A stretch of DNA of 64,000 nucleotides from Peromyscus leucopus (taxonomy: Eukaryota > Chordata > Mammalia > Rodentia > Cricetidae). The translations under genes and the position numbers were made by a program. The stretch lies in contig NC_051074.1 in the NCBI RefSeq assembly GCF_004664715.2, positions 19,345,558 to 19,409,557 of the forward strand. The letters run 5' to 3'. Position 1 is the stretch's first letter. Each line of letters starts with the position of its first letter. Positions 1 to 11,019 of this stretch are shown in pieces. A model generated the notes under the pieces. It ran no database searches. It saw only the letters and a program-made list of their open reading frames with translations, and was not told where the DNA came from.

Positions 1-382
1 TTTCTTTTTTCTTAGTGTAACCTTCTATTTATGGTTGGAAGATTGGGGAACCGTTTATGATCCTGGCAATATGTAAGCCCTAAACCAAAGAATTAGTTGA
101 GTTCTAACTTCAAAGATATCCCAGCTAACATACTTGGTTTTCCATGATATCATACGCTAGAACCCAGAAGCCACAGAGACAAGCCTTACCTTGGTTCTGA
201 CATTATTTGGATGCTTCTGTCCTGAGCACACTGTGCCAGAACATAAGCAGATGTGTTTCCATATTTTCACAATGTCAGAATCTATTTAATAACAAGAAAT
301 TGACAAGACATGATAGTTTCGTTGCCAGCACTTTACCAGATTATCCGAATTTCCTGGAAAACTCTGGTCCAGGCAACAACAT
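1..382. other. No recognised feature
   Basis: AT-rich single-copy-looking sequence. I see no convincing repeat, exon or RNA gene in it. Confidence 0.4.
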
Positions 383-430
383 GGTTTCCATTTGTTTGTT
401 TGCTTGTTTGCTTGTTTGTCTGTCTGTCTG
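383..430. repeat. (TTTG/TTGC/TCTG)n simple repeat
   Basis: Tetranucleotide tract of TTTG, CTTG and TCTG units abutting the 3' end of a minus-strand B2 SINE. It probably grew from the SINE's A-rich tail. Confidence 0.75.
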
Positions 431-640
431 TTTATGGGTGTTTCACCTGAATCTGTATATGTGCACCACATGTATGCATGGTACCTACAGGGGCCAGAGA
501 AGGCACCAGATCCCCTGGGCTAGAGTTATAGGCAGTTGTGAGTTTGCCATGTGGGTTCTGAGAATACAACCCAGGTCCTTTGGAAGAAGTGTTTTTAACC
601 ACTGAGCACTCTTAACCACGGAGCCATCTCTCCAGCCCCC
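431..640 (-). repeat. B2 SINE
   Basis: The minus strand reads from the tRNA-derived head (reverse complement of GAGCCATCTCTCCAGCCCC, 622-640) through the B2 body to the end near 431. It is close to full length and moderately diverged, with an extra repeat of the 'cactcttaaccac' segment near 600-618. Confidence 0.9.
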
Positions 641-1425
641 AAAAATTCTTTCATTCCAATCTTAATTATTTATATTAACTTTCAGGTCACATTACATATA
701 TGTATGTGTGTATGTGTTGATAGACAGATAACAGAATAGCACAAAGGGTTTTTTTTTTTAAAAAGCAAGGAGTTTCACAGAGGCCTAAGAGGCCAAAGCT
801 AGGAAACTGACAGGAAGGCCAAAGATATCATACTGAACCTATCTGAGCTGCAGAAGCAGCCGCAGAAGCTACCTGAGCTGCCGGCTGCTGGCCACAGAGT
901 CAGGCTGCAGGGTTAGAGGTGAACTCCAGAAGCAAGTGTAGTGAAGGGCAGGCCTGGGTCTCAGCGGATAGATGGATGGCAGATTCAGTCAGGAGATGGG
1001 AATTCAAATAGGCCTCATCAACAGCAGGGACCGAGCCAAACTGAAGCCCTTGGGACAGTAGAAAGTTCTCTGCCTGTCAATCCTTTGACGTGTATACCGA
1101 GGAGCCAGATGACAGCATGGTGGCGGTCGCTGCTATCAAAGTGCTAGGTACTTCTTCATGCAGTCCGTGGGAGGGAGTCGCACCTTTCTGTCCTCAGCCT
1201 TGTTTTCCAGTAAGTTTTGAGCATGTTTTTCTTGATATGGTTTTAATATGTCCATGGTTTTAATATGTCCACATGCTAATATTCCCTGACAGATTTATAG
1301 GCTGGGACCCTTCCTATTCCCAGGAATACGGAGGAGTGCCACTGGCCAGACGGTACCATTTTGTTTCTACCTAGGTTCACAGTCACCCTCCATCCTCAAA
1401 GATTATTCACAAAACGGAGAGTTTC
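641..1425. other. No recognised feature
   Basis: Mixed-composition sequence with a short T/A tract at 748-765 and a CAG/CTG-rich patch at 845-900. Short ORFs here show no recognisable domain. Confidence 0.35.
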
Positions 1426-1640
1426 AGGGCTGGAGAGATGGCCCAAGAGTAGAGAGCACTTGGTGCTCTCGCAGGAGACCCAGTTTTGGTTCCCAGCACC
1501 CACATGGTGGCTCACAATCATGCATAACTCCAGTTCCAGAGGCTCTGATGCCCTCTTATGACCTAAGCAAGCACCAGATACACACATGGTACATGTAAAC
1601 ACACAAAGGGAAAATAGTAACACATTAAAAATATAAATCT
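1426..1640 (+). repeat. B2 SINE
   Basis: Starts with CAGGGCTGGAGAGATGGCCC and continues through CCCAGCACCCACATGGTGG to an A-rich end with AAATATAAATCT. This is a complete B2 in the forward direction, moderately diverged. Confidence 0.9.
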
Positions 1641-1794
1641 AACTTTTCCCCCCTTTTATTAACAAAAGATTCTTTTCTCATACAATATATCCTGATTACA
1701 GTTCCCCTCCCTCTACTCCTTCCAATTCCTCCCCACCTCTCCTCCCATCCAGATCTACCTCCTTTCTGTCTCCCATTAGAAAAAAACAGGCTTC

Positions 1795-1951
1795 AGCCAG
1801 GCAGTAGTGGTGCACATCTTTAATCCCAGCATTCAGAGGCAGAGGCAAGTGGATCTCCATGAGTTCAAGGCCAACCTGATCTACAGAGTGAGTTCCAGGA
1901 CAGCCAGGGCTACATGGAAAAACCATGTCTCAAAAACCAAAAAAAAAAAAG
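1795..1951 (+). repeat. B1 SINE
   Basis: Forward B1: GCCAGGCAGTAGTGG, then the 'taatcccagca' B box and the 'gagttcaaggcca' region, ending in an A tail at 1938-1951. Inserted in the older L1 3' UTR. Confidence 0.9.
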
Positions 1952-1965
1952 GAAAAAGAAGAAGA

Positions 1966-2001
<36 letters not shown>

Positions 2002-2035
2002 AGAAGAAGAAATGAATGAATGAAATAAAAAAGGA
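1952..2035. repeat. Purine-rich (GAA/GGA)n tract
   Basis: Almost pure AG sequence growing out of the B1 A tail: AAGAAG and GAGGAG units, then ATGA units. It is a polypurine/polypyrimidine tract that could adopt triplex structure (inference). Confidence 0.85.
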
Positions 2036-4536
2036 AAAGCGGGCTTATAAGAGATAGCAAAACATGACAAAATAAAATATAAGATAAAAAAAAAATCACA
2101 TCAAAGTTGGACAAGGCAAACTGAAGAAGAAAAATAGCCCCAAGAGAAGTCACAAGAATCAGAGACCCACTCATTCTCACGGTCAGGAGTCCCATAAAAA
2201 CACTAAGCTAATAGCCTTAATAAATATGCAGAGGACCTGGTGCAGCCCCCTGAAGTCCCCGTGCTCGCTGCTTCAGTCTCTGTGAGCTCATGTGAGCCGT
2301 GCTCAGTTGACTCAGAGGGCCTCGCTCTCCTGGTATCCTCCACCCCGCCCCCCAGCACTCAAACTCTTTCTGCCTCCTCTTCCTGTGGGCTCCAAGGGGA
2401 GGCAACTGATGGAGACATCCCATTTAGAGATGTGTGTTCCAAGGTCTCGCCTTCTCTCTATTTAATATCTGACTGTGGGTCCCTATTTGTTCCCATCTGC
2501 TCTAGGAGGAAGCTTCTCTGATGATGGCCAAACAAGGCACTGATCTATGAGCACAGCAGACTATCATTAGGAGTCATTTTATGGCTATTTATTTATTTTT
2601 AGACCAGTCATATGTGGCTTTACCCTCGGTCTCTGGGCTATCTAGTCTCTGGTTCTTGGTCACCCAGGCTGTGTCAGGTCTGAGTTTCATCCTGTAAAGT
2701 GGGCCTTAAATCAGACATTGGTTGGTTACACCCACAAGCTTTGTGCCACCATTGCCCTAGCTTATCCTGCAGACAGGACAGATTGTAGGTCACAGGTTCT
2801 GAGGCTGGGTTGGTGTTTATGTTTCTCTTTTGGTAACATGAAGAGTACGTACCTTCCTGCAACAAAGAGACCAGGACATGAAGGTTCTATGTAGGCACCA
2901 GCTCAGCCTCTCCATGTTCAGTGAATTGTGTGGGTGTTTCCTTCAGCAATGGGGACAGCAACCTAGTATCAACAGCCTAGGTTGTTGGGGGTGTCCAGGA
3001 AGACCCCTTTGGCTAACAACTCAATTGAATGTAACCAGTTCCGGTACTGGAAACTTCATTTAGTGATGAAAATGGCCATCACCTTCATACATTTTAGGAT
3101 CTCTCCACTGTACTAGGTTTCCATACCACCCTCAAATGACCCTCAGTTTTAGCTGTCTTTCCCTTCCATCCCTCCTTCAACCTCGTCTCCCCTCCCCTTC
3201 TCCACCTGATTAATTTGTTCCCATCTTCCCTGCCCCCGTCCACCCATAAAATCTATTCCATTTCCCCTTCCCAGGGAGATCTATGTGTCCCTCCTAGTCC
3301 ATTCCTCTATATTTAACCTCTCTGGATCTACGGATTTAACGTGTCTATCATTTACTTAATGGCTCATGTCCACCTATAAGCAAATGCATACCATATTTAT
3401 CTTCCTGGGTCTGGGTTATCTTACTCAGGATAATTTTTTTTTCTAGTCCCATCCATTTGCTTGCAAAATTCATGATGTCACTTTTTAAAAAGCTGAGTAA
3501 TATTCTGTTGTGTAAATGCACCATAGTTTCTTTATCCGTTCTTCTGTTGAGGGACATCTAGGATTTTACAATTTCTGGCTATTATTAATAGATGAGCAAT
3601 GAACATGGTTGAGCAAATGTCCTTGTGGTAGGATGAAGCATCCTTTGGGTAGATGCACAAGAATGGTACAGCTGGATCTTGAGGTAGATTGATTCCCATC
3701 TTTCTGAGGAACTACCATACTGATTTCCATAGTGTCTGTAAAAGTTTGCACACCCACCAGCAATGAATGCATGTTCCCCTTGCTCCACATCCTTTCCAGC
3801 ATGAGCTGTCAGTTGTGTTACTGATCTTAGCCATTCTGACAGGTGTAAGATGGAATCTCAAAGTAGTTTTGATTTACATTTCCCCTAGGGCTAAGGATGT
3901 AGAATATTTCTCTAAGTGTTTTTCAGCCATTTGAGTTTCCTCTATTTAGAATTCTCTGTTTAGGTCTGTACTCTATTTTTAATTGGATTATTTGGGGGGG
4001 GTATGTTATCTAGTTTCTTGAGTTTTTATATATTTTGGATATTAGTCCTCTATCAGATATGGAGTTGGTAAAAAAAAAATTCTTTTCCCATTCTGTAAGC
4101 TGCTGCTTTGTCCAAATGATGGTGTCCTCTGCCCTGCAGAAGCTTTTCAGTTTCATGCAGCCCCATTTACTAATTGTTGATAGTAGTGCCTGCACTATTG
4201 GTGTTCTGTTCAGAAAGTCTTCATTTCTGCCAATGAGTTCAAGGCTGCTTCCTACTTTCTCTTCTATCAGATTCAGTATATCTGGTTTTATGTTGAGATC
4301 TTTGATCTATCTGGAGTTGAGTTTTGAACAGGGTGATAAATATGGGTCAATTTGCATTCTTCTGCATGCAGTCTGTCATCCAGTTTGACCAGCACTATTT
4401 GTTGAAGATGCTGCCCACACCCCACACCCCCAGTGTGTATTTCTGGCTTATTTATAAAAAAAAAAAATCAGGTGTCCATAGGTGTGTGAATTTATCTCTG
4501 AGTCTTCAATTTGATTCCATTGATCAATGTGTCTGT

Positions 4537-5289
4537 AAAATAAAAATAAATCTCTAAAAATAAATGGAGTCTTTCAGTCCAAGGAAGGCATCATCTGAAA
4601 AATATGTCATACAACTTGCACTAACCTAGAGCAGGACACATCCTAATTTCAACAGCTTCATGGTTTGAGAATCCATCATACTCTGGGCTGCGTACTACAT
4701 GTGACAGGCAGACATCACAAGTGAATCAGAAAACCCGAGGCACGACCTTCCCACAGGACAAGCTCTGCTGGATGTAATGTCCCAATGCAAATCCATGGCA
4801 TGGCTGCTTCAGAAAAGTCCACAGTGAAAGGTCTAGAAAGCGGGAGGTGGACCCCATGTGTGACGTACGCAGTTTGTGACTGCTACTTTATTTGGTCTTG
4901 ACGCTAGCCTCAACTGTTGTATCACTGTGACTGTTAGATGTCAGGAGGTGGAGTAACTTGCCCAAAGCCAAAGAGCTGAAAATGACTGACAGCGATGAGA
5001 TTTCTAGAATTCCAAAGCCACGAGAGGGGGCGTGTGGACTGCAAAATCTTATTGCCCTCCTGACTGACTGATGATGTTTAACTGTTAAAATCAAATCCAT
5101 TTTGTACAGTGGTTTTACAAGCACTTAAAAACCACTAAAATGTGGGGTGGATTTTCAGTGGTTCTAGAGATTTTTTTTGTTTGTTTGTTTGATATATTGG
5201 AATTCTGCTCTTGCCTCATTTCTTGGCTTCTCTGTTAAACAGTATTTATTTTAAAAAATAATAAAGCATCTTCTTTGAAATGGAGCAGA
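4537..5289. other. Mostly unrecognised, with a (TTTG)n patch
   Basis: Apart from a probable MIR at 4940-5025 and a TTTG tract near 5176-5192, I see no assignable element or exon. Confidence 0.35.
4940..5025 (-). repeat. MIR SINE fragment (probable)
   Basis: GAGTAACTTGCCCAAAGCCA followed by AGAGCTG matches the MIR core in reverse complement (consensus GTAACTTGCCCAAGGTCACA). Divergence is high, as expected for this pre-rodent element. Confidence 0.55.
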
Positions 5290-5398
5290 AACTGTGTTTC
5301 CCAGGCTGGTCTTGAACATCTGGGCTCAAATAATCCTCCTGCCTCAGCCTCTTAAAAAGCTGGAACCACAGATGTACACCAGTATACCCAGCTTACAG
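5290..5398 (-). repeat. 7SL-derived monomer (PB1/B1F-like)
   Basis: Reads CCCAGGCTGGTCTTGAACAT, then CTCCTGCCTCAGCCTC and 'cagatgtacaccagtatacccagct'. This is the reverse complement of an old Alu/B1-like monomer without the rodent B1 internal features. Confidence 0.65.
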
Positions 5399-5422
5399 TT
5401 CATATTCTTTGGTTATGATTAC

Positions 5423-5917
5423 TGTGGTGATATTTTATCTGTGTACCCCAATAAAGCTTATCTGAGGATCAGAGGAAAAAGCCAGCCACTATATTAAACA
5501 TAGAAGTCAGGCAATGGTAGCACGTGCCATTAATCCTAGCATTTGGGAGGCAGAGATCCATCCACATCTCTGTGAGTTCAAGGCCATACTGGGAACAGAG
5601 CCAGGTGTGGTGACACATGCCTTGAATTCCAACACTAGTTAACCATAAAGGTATGGAGGTCTGTACAGACAGACAGGAAGTGACAGAGCTGGGCAGAAAG
5701 AGGGAGTGATGTAGCTGGACAGAGAGAGGAAGTGAGATGGCAGGGACAGAAAGGCATGCAGGTGTGGGTATACAGGAAGTAGCTCCCTGTGGAGGCTGAG
5801 GAGTCGGTAAGGTGAGGTTGGCTGTGGCTTGTCCCATTCCTCTGATCTCTCAGTTTTAACCCCAATATCTGGCTCTGGATTTTTTATTAATAAGACCATG
5901 GAGCAGTTCGTGTTACA
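5423..5917 (+). mobile_element. Solo ERV LTR with B1-like module (RMER17-like)
   Basis: Begins TGTGGTGATATT and ends GTTCGTGTTACA, flanked by a perfect 6-bp target duplication GATTAC (5417-5422 and 5918-5923), as for class II (ERVK) insertions. It has an AATAAAGC near the start, a SINE-like module ('tggtagcacgtgccattaatcc') near 5510, and a terminal section shared with the LTR pair at 37,936 and 39,708. No internal region is present, so it is a recombined solo LTR. Confidence 0.85.
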
Positions 5918-5923
5918 GATTAC

Positions 5924-6660
5924 TCCAAATACTTGCTTTCTTCAACCACTTCAGTGAGAACATGATGCCAACCACACCAACGAAGATTCTCTGTCCATGT
6001 ATGGCCATGCCAGCCAGCTGCATCTGGGGCTCTTAATCCCGGGATCTTACTGGCCCCTCAGAATATTCTCCATGAAGGACAGCACCATTTGCCCCACCCT
6101 TGTGTCTTTCAGGACGGTGCCCTTACCCGTCTTCTTGGCTCCCGAACTGCTCTTTCTCAGTCTCCCCTGTGGATCTTCCTCCTCGGCTTGGCTCCGAAAT
6201 CATACTGGAGAGAAGGCACCCTCTCTCCCTGCTCCTCGTAGGCACCATCTCTTCTTCCGGTAGCTTTTTATTTGCCCGTGGCCTCCAATATTGCCAACGT
6301 GCTGACAGAAATGGGCCCCTGTATTTAGTTTCAGGTTCCTATGCCCAGAAGTTCACTCAATAGCTGCACTAGGAAGGGTCCGCTCCACGTTGCCCTTGAT
6401 CTCGGCGCTCTCATCCTCACCCGCTCTGTCCCATCACTGTAAATGACTTCAACAATTGTCCTTGGCTCCTTTCCCTTCATTTCCCACCCCCAATTCAGCT
6501 CGAGGTCTCCACTCTTCCCCACTACCACTGCTGCTGTTCTACTCCAAACAACCCCTCCTTCTCCAGAGTTTCTGTCCCAGCCCCCTGCTCCCTTCCTCCC
6601 CCCACCAACCCCTTTACACGCCATCACTCAGGGCTTTTCAACAACAGGACCAGCGGACAC
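5924..6660. other. No recognised feature
   Basis: C/T-rich sequence, especially 6440-6620. Several short overlapping ORFs reflect composition. No family or exon recognised. Confidence 0.35.
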
Positions 6661-6850
6661 TCTAGGTTGACTCTTTCTTTGTTGTGGGGGCTTTTGTCTC
6701 GGCACTGTAGAGTGCCTAGCAGTATCTCTGGCTTCTACCCACTAGGCGCCAGGAGCACCACCCATCCCCAAAGTGGTTCCCACAAAAATGCCTGCCGGTG
6801 TTGGCTCGCGATCCCTGAGAGGCAAAATCACCAGCCAGTGAGAATCGCCG
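6661..6850 (-). mobile_element. MER20 DNA transposon (hAT-Charlie) fragment
   Basis: Contains GTTGTGGGGGCTTTTGTCTC, 'gagtgcctagcagtatctctggc', TCTACCCACTAGGCGCCAG and a terminal CCAGTGAGAATCG. In order these match MER20 in reverse complement. The element is non-autonomous and very old. Confidence 0.75.
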
Positions 6851-6892
6851 CCGCCACAGCCAGAGCAAGTTTTGCTTTTTAAAATGAGGGGC

Positions 6893-7191
6893 ATGGGAGG
6901 GTGCTCAAGGGGTAAGGGTGCTTGCTGTGAAAGCTGACAGTCTGAGTTCAAATCCCCAGAAGGCATGTAAAGGCTGCACACAGTAGTGGAATTGTCCATA
7001 ATCCTAAAGTGCCTACAGGAATGGGAAGCAGCAACATGAGAATCTCTAGAAACACACGGACAGCTAACACAGCAGCCCAGAGACCCTGGCTCGGTCAAAA
7101 GCAGGAAGACAAGGACCAATGAGTGAAGGTCCTTGTTCCCTGGCCTCCACACACACACCTTGGCACAAATGCCGATACATAGATACATGCG
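6893..7191 (+). repeat. B4/RSINE-type SINE
   Basis: Has a tRNA-like head (GGGTAAGGGTGCTTGCTG, then GAGTTCAAATCCCCAG), a B1-like middle and a 3' end with 'ggcctccacacacacac'. This composite tRNA + B1 layout is typical of B4/RSINE1. Confidence 0.75.
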
Positions 7192-7225
7192 AACGCGCGC
7201 GCGCACACACACACACACACACACA
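7192..7225. repeat. (GC)n(AC)n microsatellite
   Basis: Alternating GC then AC dinucleotides at the 3' end of the B4 SINE. Purine-pyrimidine alternation is Z-DNA-prone. Confidence 0.85.
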
Positions 7226-7689
7226 GGAAACACATACAGGAACACACACATACTCATATACTTTATGCACAATCACATTTTAATTGAGTCATAACTAATA
7301 ATAATACACACATAACAGAGAAAAGTGACGTAACAAAGCAGCAATACTGAAGCTTGTCTAATTTCAGCTTCCTTGCGAATCCTCAAGCATTCTTTCCCGC
7401 GGGGTCAGGAAGGTTGGGTCATCTCTCTCTCTCACCAGCCCCGGTGACTTGACTTCTACTCCTCACCTCAAGCCAGCCTCTTCTCTCTAGGCAGAACACC
7501 TTTCTCTGAACTTCGGCACAGCGGACACTCAGCCAGCCTCTCACTGTCTATCCCACGTGCCCCCACCTTACACTGCTGCCCCCTCCGAGCTGTCGTAAAT
7601 GTGTTACTCAGTGTTCATCGTCCTCTTTATAACGCCTCTGGCTGCCGGGAATTGTCGTCTTAGGTTCGTGCGTTCTTGCCTTTGCCTCC
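7226..7689. other. No recognised feature
   Basis: Pyrimidine-leaning sequence after the microsatellite. The 3' part may be extended L2 but is too diverged to assign. Confidence 0.3.
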
Positions 7690-7800
7690 CAGTACAACAC
7701 AGCTCTGTGAGACTGAGTACTAGAGTGCTGAGTACCTCACTGCCTCCCCAGAGCCTGCAACAGTGCCAGGCACATAGCAGGAGCCTGAGAAACACCAGTT
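7690..7800 (+). repeat. L2 LINE 3'-end fragment
   Basis: 'gagactgagtactagagtgctgag' followed by CAGTGCCAGGCACATAGCAG and 'gagcctgagaaa' match the conserved end of L2 (the MIR tail is similar). Orientation forward. Confidence 0.55.
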
Positions 7801-8443
7801 TTGCAATTCTTCTTATCGATGTGCTTATTGTGAATTATTTTGATCCAAATGTAAATTTTTTACTAGAACATGATACTGGTCATGCAGAGCACTATTTTTT
7901 TTTTTTTTTTTTTTTAATGTCAACATGATGTGCTTGCTAAGACAAATGGGGAGGACAGTCCTTCTCAAGGAAAGGCTGTTAGCCTGCTTGGATGGTGATT
8001 GGAGCCCAAATACCAATAAACAAAAATTGGCATAGTTAAGATTATGAAACTCATCTTTGCTAGTGACCTCAGCCTGTTGAAACCCATTCCCAGAGGTGAA
8101 TACCTAATGAATCTGTCTCCTGTGCCATCAAGCCTTCTGTTTGATATAAGCTTTGTCGGGGGAATGAGTTATTGACGTTTTAATGTCTGTGGATTATGGT
8201 AATGTGCTTAACTATATTGATCTGTTCAGTATTCTGTACTTGCTTTGGCTGCTGTCCCAAAAACTCCAAGAGAAAGAGGTGTCCAGATGGTCATAACACG
8301 GACTATGAAAAGGGATCAAAGATGTAGCTTATCAGAGTAATTCATAAAACATTAGGCATCAAATTTTGACACCTCAGTTAAGCCACAAGCCTAATGAGAA
8401 AGTACTTAATGAGCTAAATTAATCCTAACACTGACAAAATTCA
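7801..8443. other. Repeat-poor AT-rich stretch
   Basis: Contains a T tract at 7891-7915. From 7916 to 8443 I see no repeat. The balanced composition and lack of assignable elements make it a candidate for conserved non-coding sequence, but that cannot be judged from one genome. Confidence 0.3.
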
Positions 8444-8474
<31 letters not shown>

Positions 8475-8492
8475 CGCACGCGTGTATGTGTG
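8444..8492. repeat. (TG)n/(CG)n microsatellite
   Basis: Pure TG run passing into TGCGCGCGCG and TGTGCGCACGCG. Alternating purine-pyrimidine, Z-DNA-prone. A run of 14 G lies 40 bases downstream (8533-8546). Confidence 0.9.
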
Positions 8493-8839
8493 ACAAGAAT
8501 GAAGATTTCCTAGCTGACCTGCAGTGTCTATTGGGGGGGGGGGGGGATGGAGAAGTAACTTTCCAGCAAAACCATTTGGCTCTGCCCTTCCAACATGGAC
8601 ATCAGAATTAATATAGTAATGGAACACACAGGAAGAGAACACAGGATTCAGGAGCCCCACCTGGGCCTGGCAAGCGAACTAAGGCAAGAATCCACGGACT
8701 ACAGAGTGCCAAGCTCTTAAATTGGGCAGGTTTGGTTTAGCCCTGCCCCCAGTTCTGCGCTTGCTAATAACTTTGTATTTGCATGCCCACCTGTGGCTTA
8801 ATTTATTTCCCTTTGTGTTCATCTTTCTCCTTGTAAAAA

Positions 8840-8841
<2 letters not shown>

Positions 8842-8900
<59 letters not shown>

Positions 8901-8902
8901 GA
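8842..8902. repeat. (AG)n microsatellite
   Basis: About 30 AG units with one GG interruption. Confidence 0.95.
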
Positions 8903-9471
8903 ATAATGAATGTTCCTCATCACAAGATGGTAGAATAAAATGTGATAATATATGCCAAGTACTGGGACCAGAAGCGAGTCCTCCCTTGTCTGCATTCTAT
9001 TTCCTCCCAGAGTCTGTAGCGTTTGCTCTCCTTAAGATAGCATGTGAATTACATACTTGACCTTGAAATCAGCAAAGACCTTCAGAGACAGATCTCTCTG
9101 CTCAGCATCTCCAGTTCCCAGCAGCGTCTGTCAATTGCCTCAGAGGAAAGATTAGCTTGTGTGAAATGCTGATATTGAATTACCTTCTGCTCTGTACCGG
9201 TGATCTGAGGCTTAGCAGGAGGGCCTGGGGGGCATCCTTTGTGCCCACTACCCCAATTTGCCAGCCTGCAGGAGTAGAGCAGAGATCAGCTGATCCCTGC
9301 CTGCCAGGATGGCCCTTTTTACAATGCCACAGACACTTTGCAGCCATTATAGTAAAAGCTTAAGTCTGCCGATCCTGGCTCCATGAGAGTGGATAAACAA
9401 TAGCTAGAAGATTAAATAATGCAGGACATTTCATATTTAAGTTTGAGGGTGAGTGGAAACTGTGAGCATAA

Positions 9472-9502
<31 letters not shown>

Positions 9503-10059
9503 GGACCGCAGTAGCCTTTAATAAAGCCAATCGACCAAGGAACCATTCATTTACCATATGAAGGATTTGTTTTCCAGGGCAATCATGCAAAAGAAAGAAA
9601 AAAAGAAAAAAAAAATTTAGTTTTTCCTGCAGATGAGAAACTGGCCTGACCCTGTCCTACCCAGCCGAATGAACTCTGCAAACAAGATTTTCAAAGTACT
9701 CTTTTTCAATTAATGTTTTCGTATTTTGAGGCTTTTCATGGAAATTATAGCTTAGGCTGTTCAAGATGACTTAAGCAACTGCCTGATTTACAAATGCACC
9801 CAAGCAATGCCAGTGGCCTTTGCAAATTAGATTTCTAAAATCATTCTCCAGGCAGCTTTTTTTATGCACCCAAAGGCTTCCCATGCAAAGCCTCATTCTT
9901 AAGAATGGTTTTCAAAACCCCAGGCACATTCAACTCTTTTACACTTTGGCTTTCCTTTTTAGATGGCTTCACCACTGCCTGTGGCTTATCAGAATAATGA
10001 AAAGGAAACCATGGGGCTCAAGATGTTGAGCTGTCAATCACGAAGGTTTCCATCATACC
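8903..10059. other. Repeat-poor stretch
   Basis: Only an A tract (about 9480-9502) and an A-rich patch near 9592-9616 are recognisable. The segment 9640-10050 is AT-rich with no repeat seen. Confidence 0.3.
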
Positions 10060-10400
10060 CAGCCAATCTCAGCTTATTGGTGAAATTATTAAGGCCACTC
10101 CATGTAGTTAAAAGGGAGGTTTATTTTGTGGGGTAACTTACAAGTGAAGGGATAGGCTATAGGGTCTGGGAAAGGTGTGGCGCAGTCCGGTGGTGTTCTC
10201 TGGAGAACTCTGCTCAGTCTACCTCCAGCATCCAGGGTCCAGGAACTAAGAGAGCCCCCGCATCTGGATCTCGGGTCTTCAGGGTCCTCTCTCAGCCCCG
10301 CCTTGTAGGGGTGACAGTTACCGAAGCCTCAATGGGGCTTGGGACTTCCAGGTCAAAGCCGGAATGGCTACCCACTATATCAGCTCTTCATCAAAGCTGC
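10060..10400 (-). mobile_element. Possible ERV LTR fragment
   Basis: On the minus strand the segment carries AAATAAACCTCCC, a poly(A)-signal-like end, and I associate its text ('gaggtttattttgtggggtaacttac') with a repeated rodent LTR. The exact family and boundaries are uncertain. Confidence 0.35.
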
Positions 10401-10589
10401 ATCCTCCCCCTCATCATTTTGTTCTGGATGTCTTGCTCTCTTCCCTCTCTCCATCATGGCGAAGGCATTCTTAAACCATTGTTCTCACTGTGTCATTTCT
10501 GGCTCAAAAAACTGTTGCTGGCACCTCCAGTCCTCCAGTTTAAACTTCTACTTCCTCCTTACCCTGGTACGCCCCTTCCCTTCATTTTT

Positions 10590-10780
10590 TTGTTTGTTTG
10601 TTTGTTTTGTTTGTTTTTTGTTTTGTTTTGTTTTTTCAAGACAGGGTTTCTCTGTGTAGCTTTGCGCCTTTCCTGGAACTCGCTTTGGAGACCAGGTTGG
10701 CCTCAAACTCACAGAGATCTGCCTGCTTCTGCCTCCTAAGTGCTGGGATTAAAGGCGTGTGCCACCACCGCCCCGGCTCG
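10590..10780 (-). repeat. B1 SINE with (TTTG)n tail
   Basis: Reverse B1: T/G-rich tail at 10590-10634, then AAGACAGGGTTTCTCTGTG to 'gtgccaccaccgccccggct'. It has the cricetid GCTTTGCGCCTTTCC motif. Flanked by TTCCCTTCAT at 10576 and 10781. Confidence 0.93.
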
Positions 10781-10790
10781 TTCCCTTCAT

Positions 10791-10986
10791 TTTTTTTTTT
10801 TTTTTAAGATTTATTTATTTATTATGTATACAGTGTTCTGTCTGCACACATCCCTACAGGCCAGAAGAGGGCACCAGATCTCATTACAGATGGTTGTGAG
10901 TCACCATGTGATTGCTGGGACTTGAACTCAGGACCTTTGGAAGAGCAAGCAGTGCTCTTAACCTCTGAGCCATCTCTCCAGCCCCC
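10791..10986 (-). repeat. B2 SINE
   Basis: Reverse B2 from a T tract and 'aagatttatttatttatt' to GAGCCATCTCTCCAGCCCC. Flanked by TTCCCTTCAT at 10781 and 10987, the same target sequence as the preceding B1. Confidence 0.93.
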
Positions 10987-11019
10987 TTCCCTTCATTTTT
11001 AAAGTCTCCTTTTGAGCAA

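Larger units (their letters stand above)
1645..4536 (-). mobile_element. L1 LINE (Lx-type), 5'-truncated, decayed
   Basis: On the minus strand this reads as the C-terminal part of L1 ORF2 (about 4536 to 3350), then the long rodent L1 3' UTR down to about 1645. Peptide remnants typical of the ORF2 C-terminal region occur at 4010-4195, 3566-3802 and 3348-3557, but in different frames and broken by stops, so the copy is dead. A B1 SINE and a purine tract interrupt the 3' UTR at 1795-2035. The family is judged from the 3' UTR text; a related rodent L1 subfamily is possible. Confidence 0.85.

Noticed and set aside
3348..4195. Possible gene fragments similar to L1 ORF2
   Set aside because: Real homology, but to a dead L1 with frame breaks. 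Annotated as a mobile element, not as a gene.
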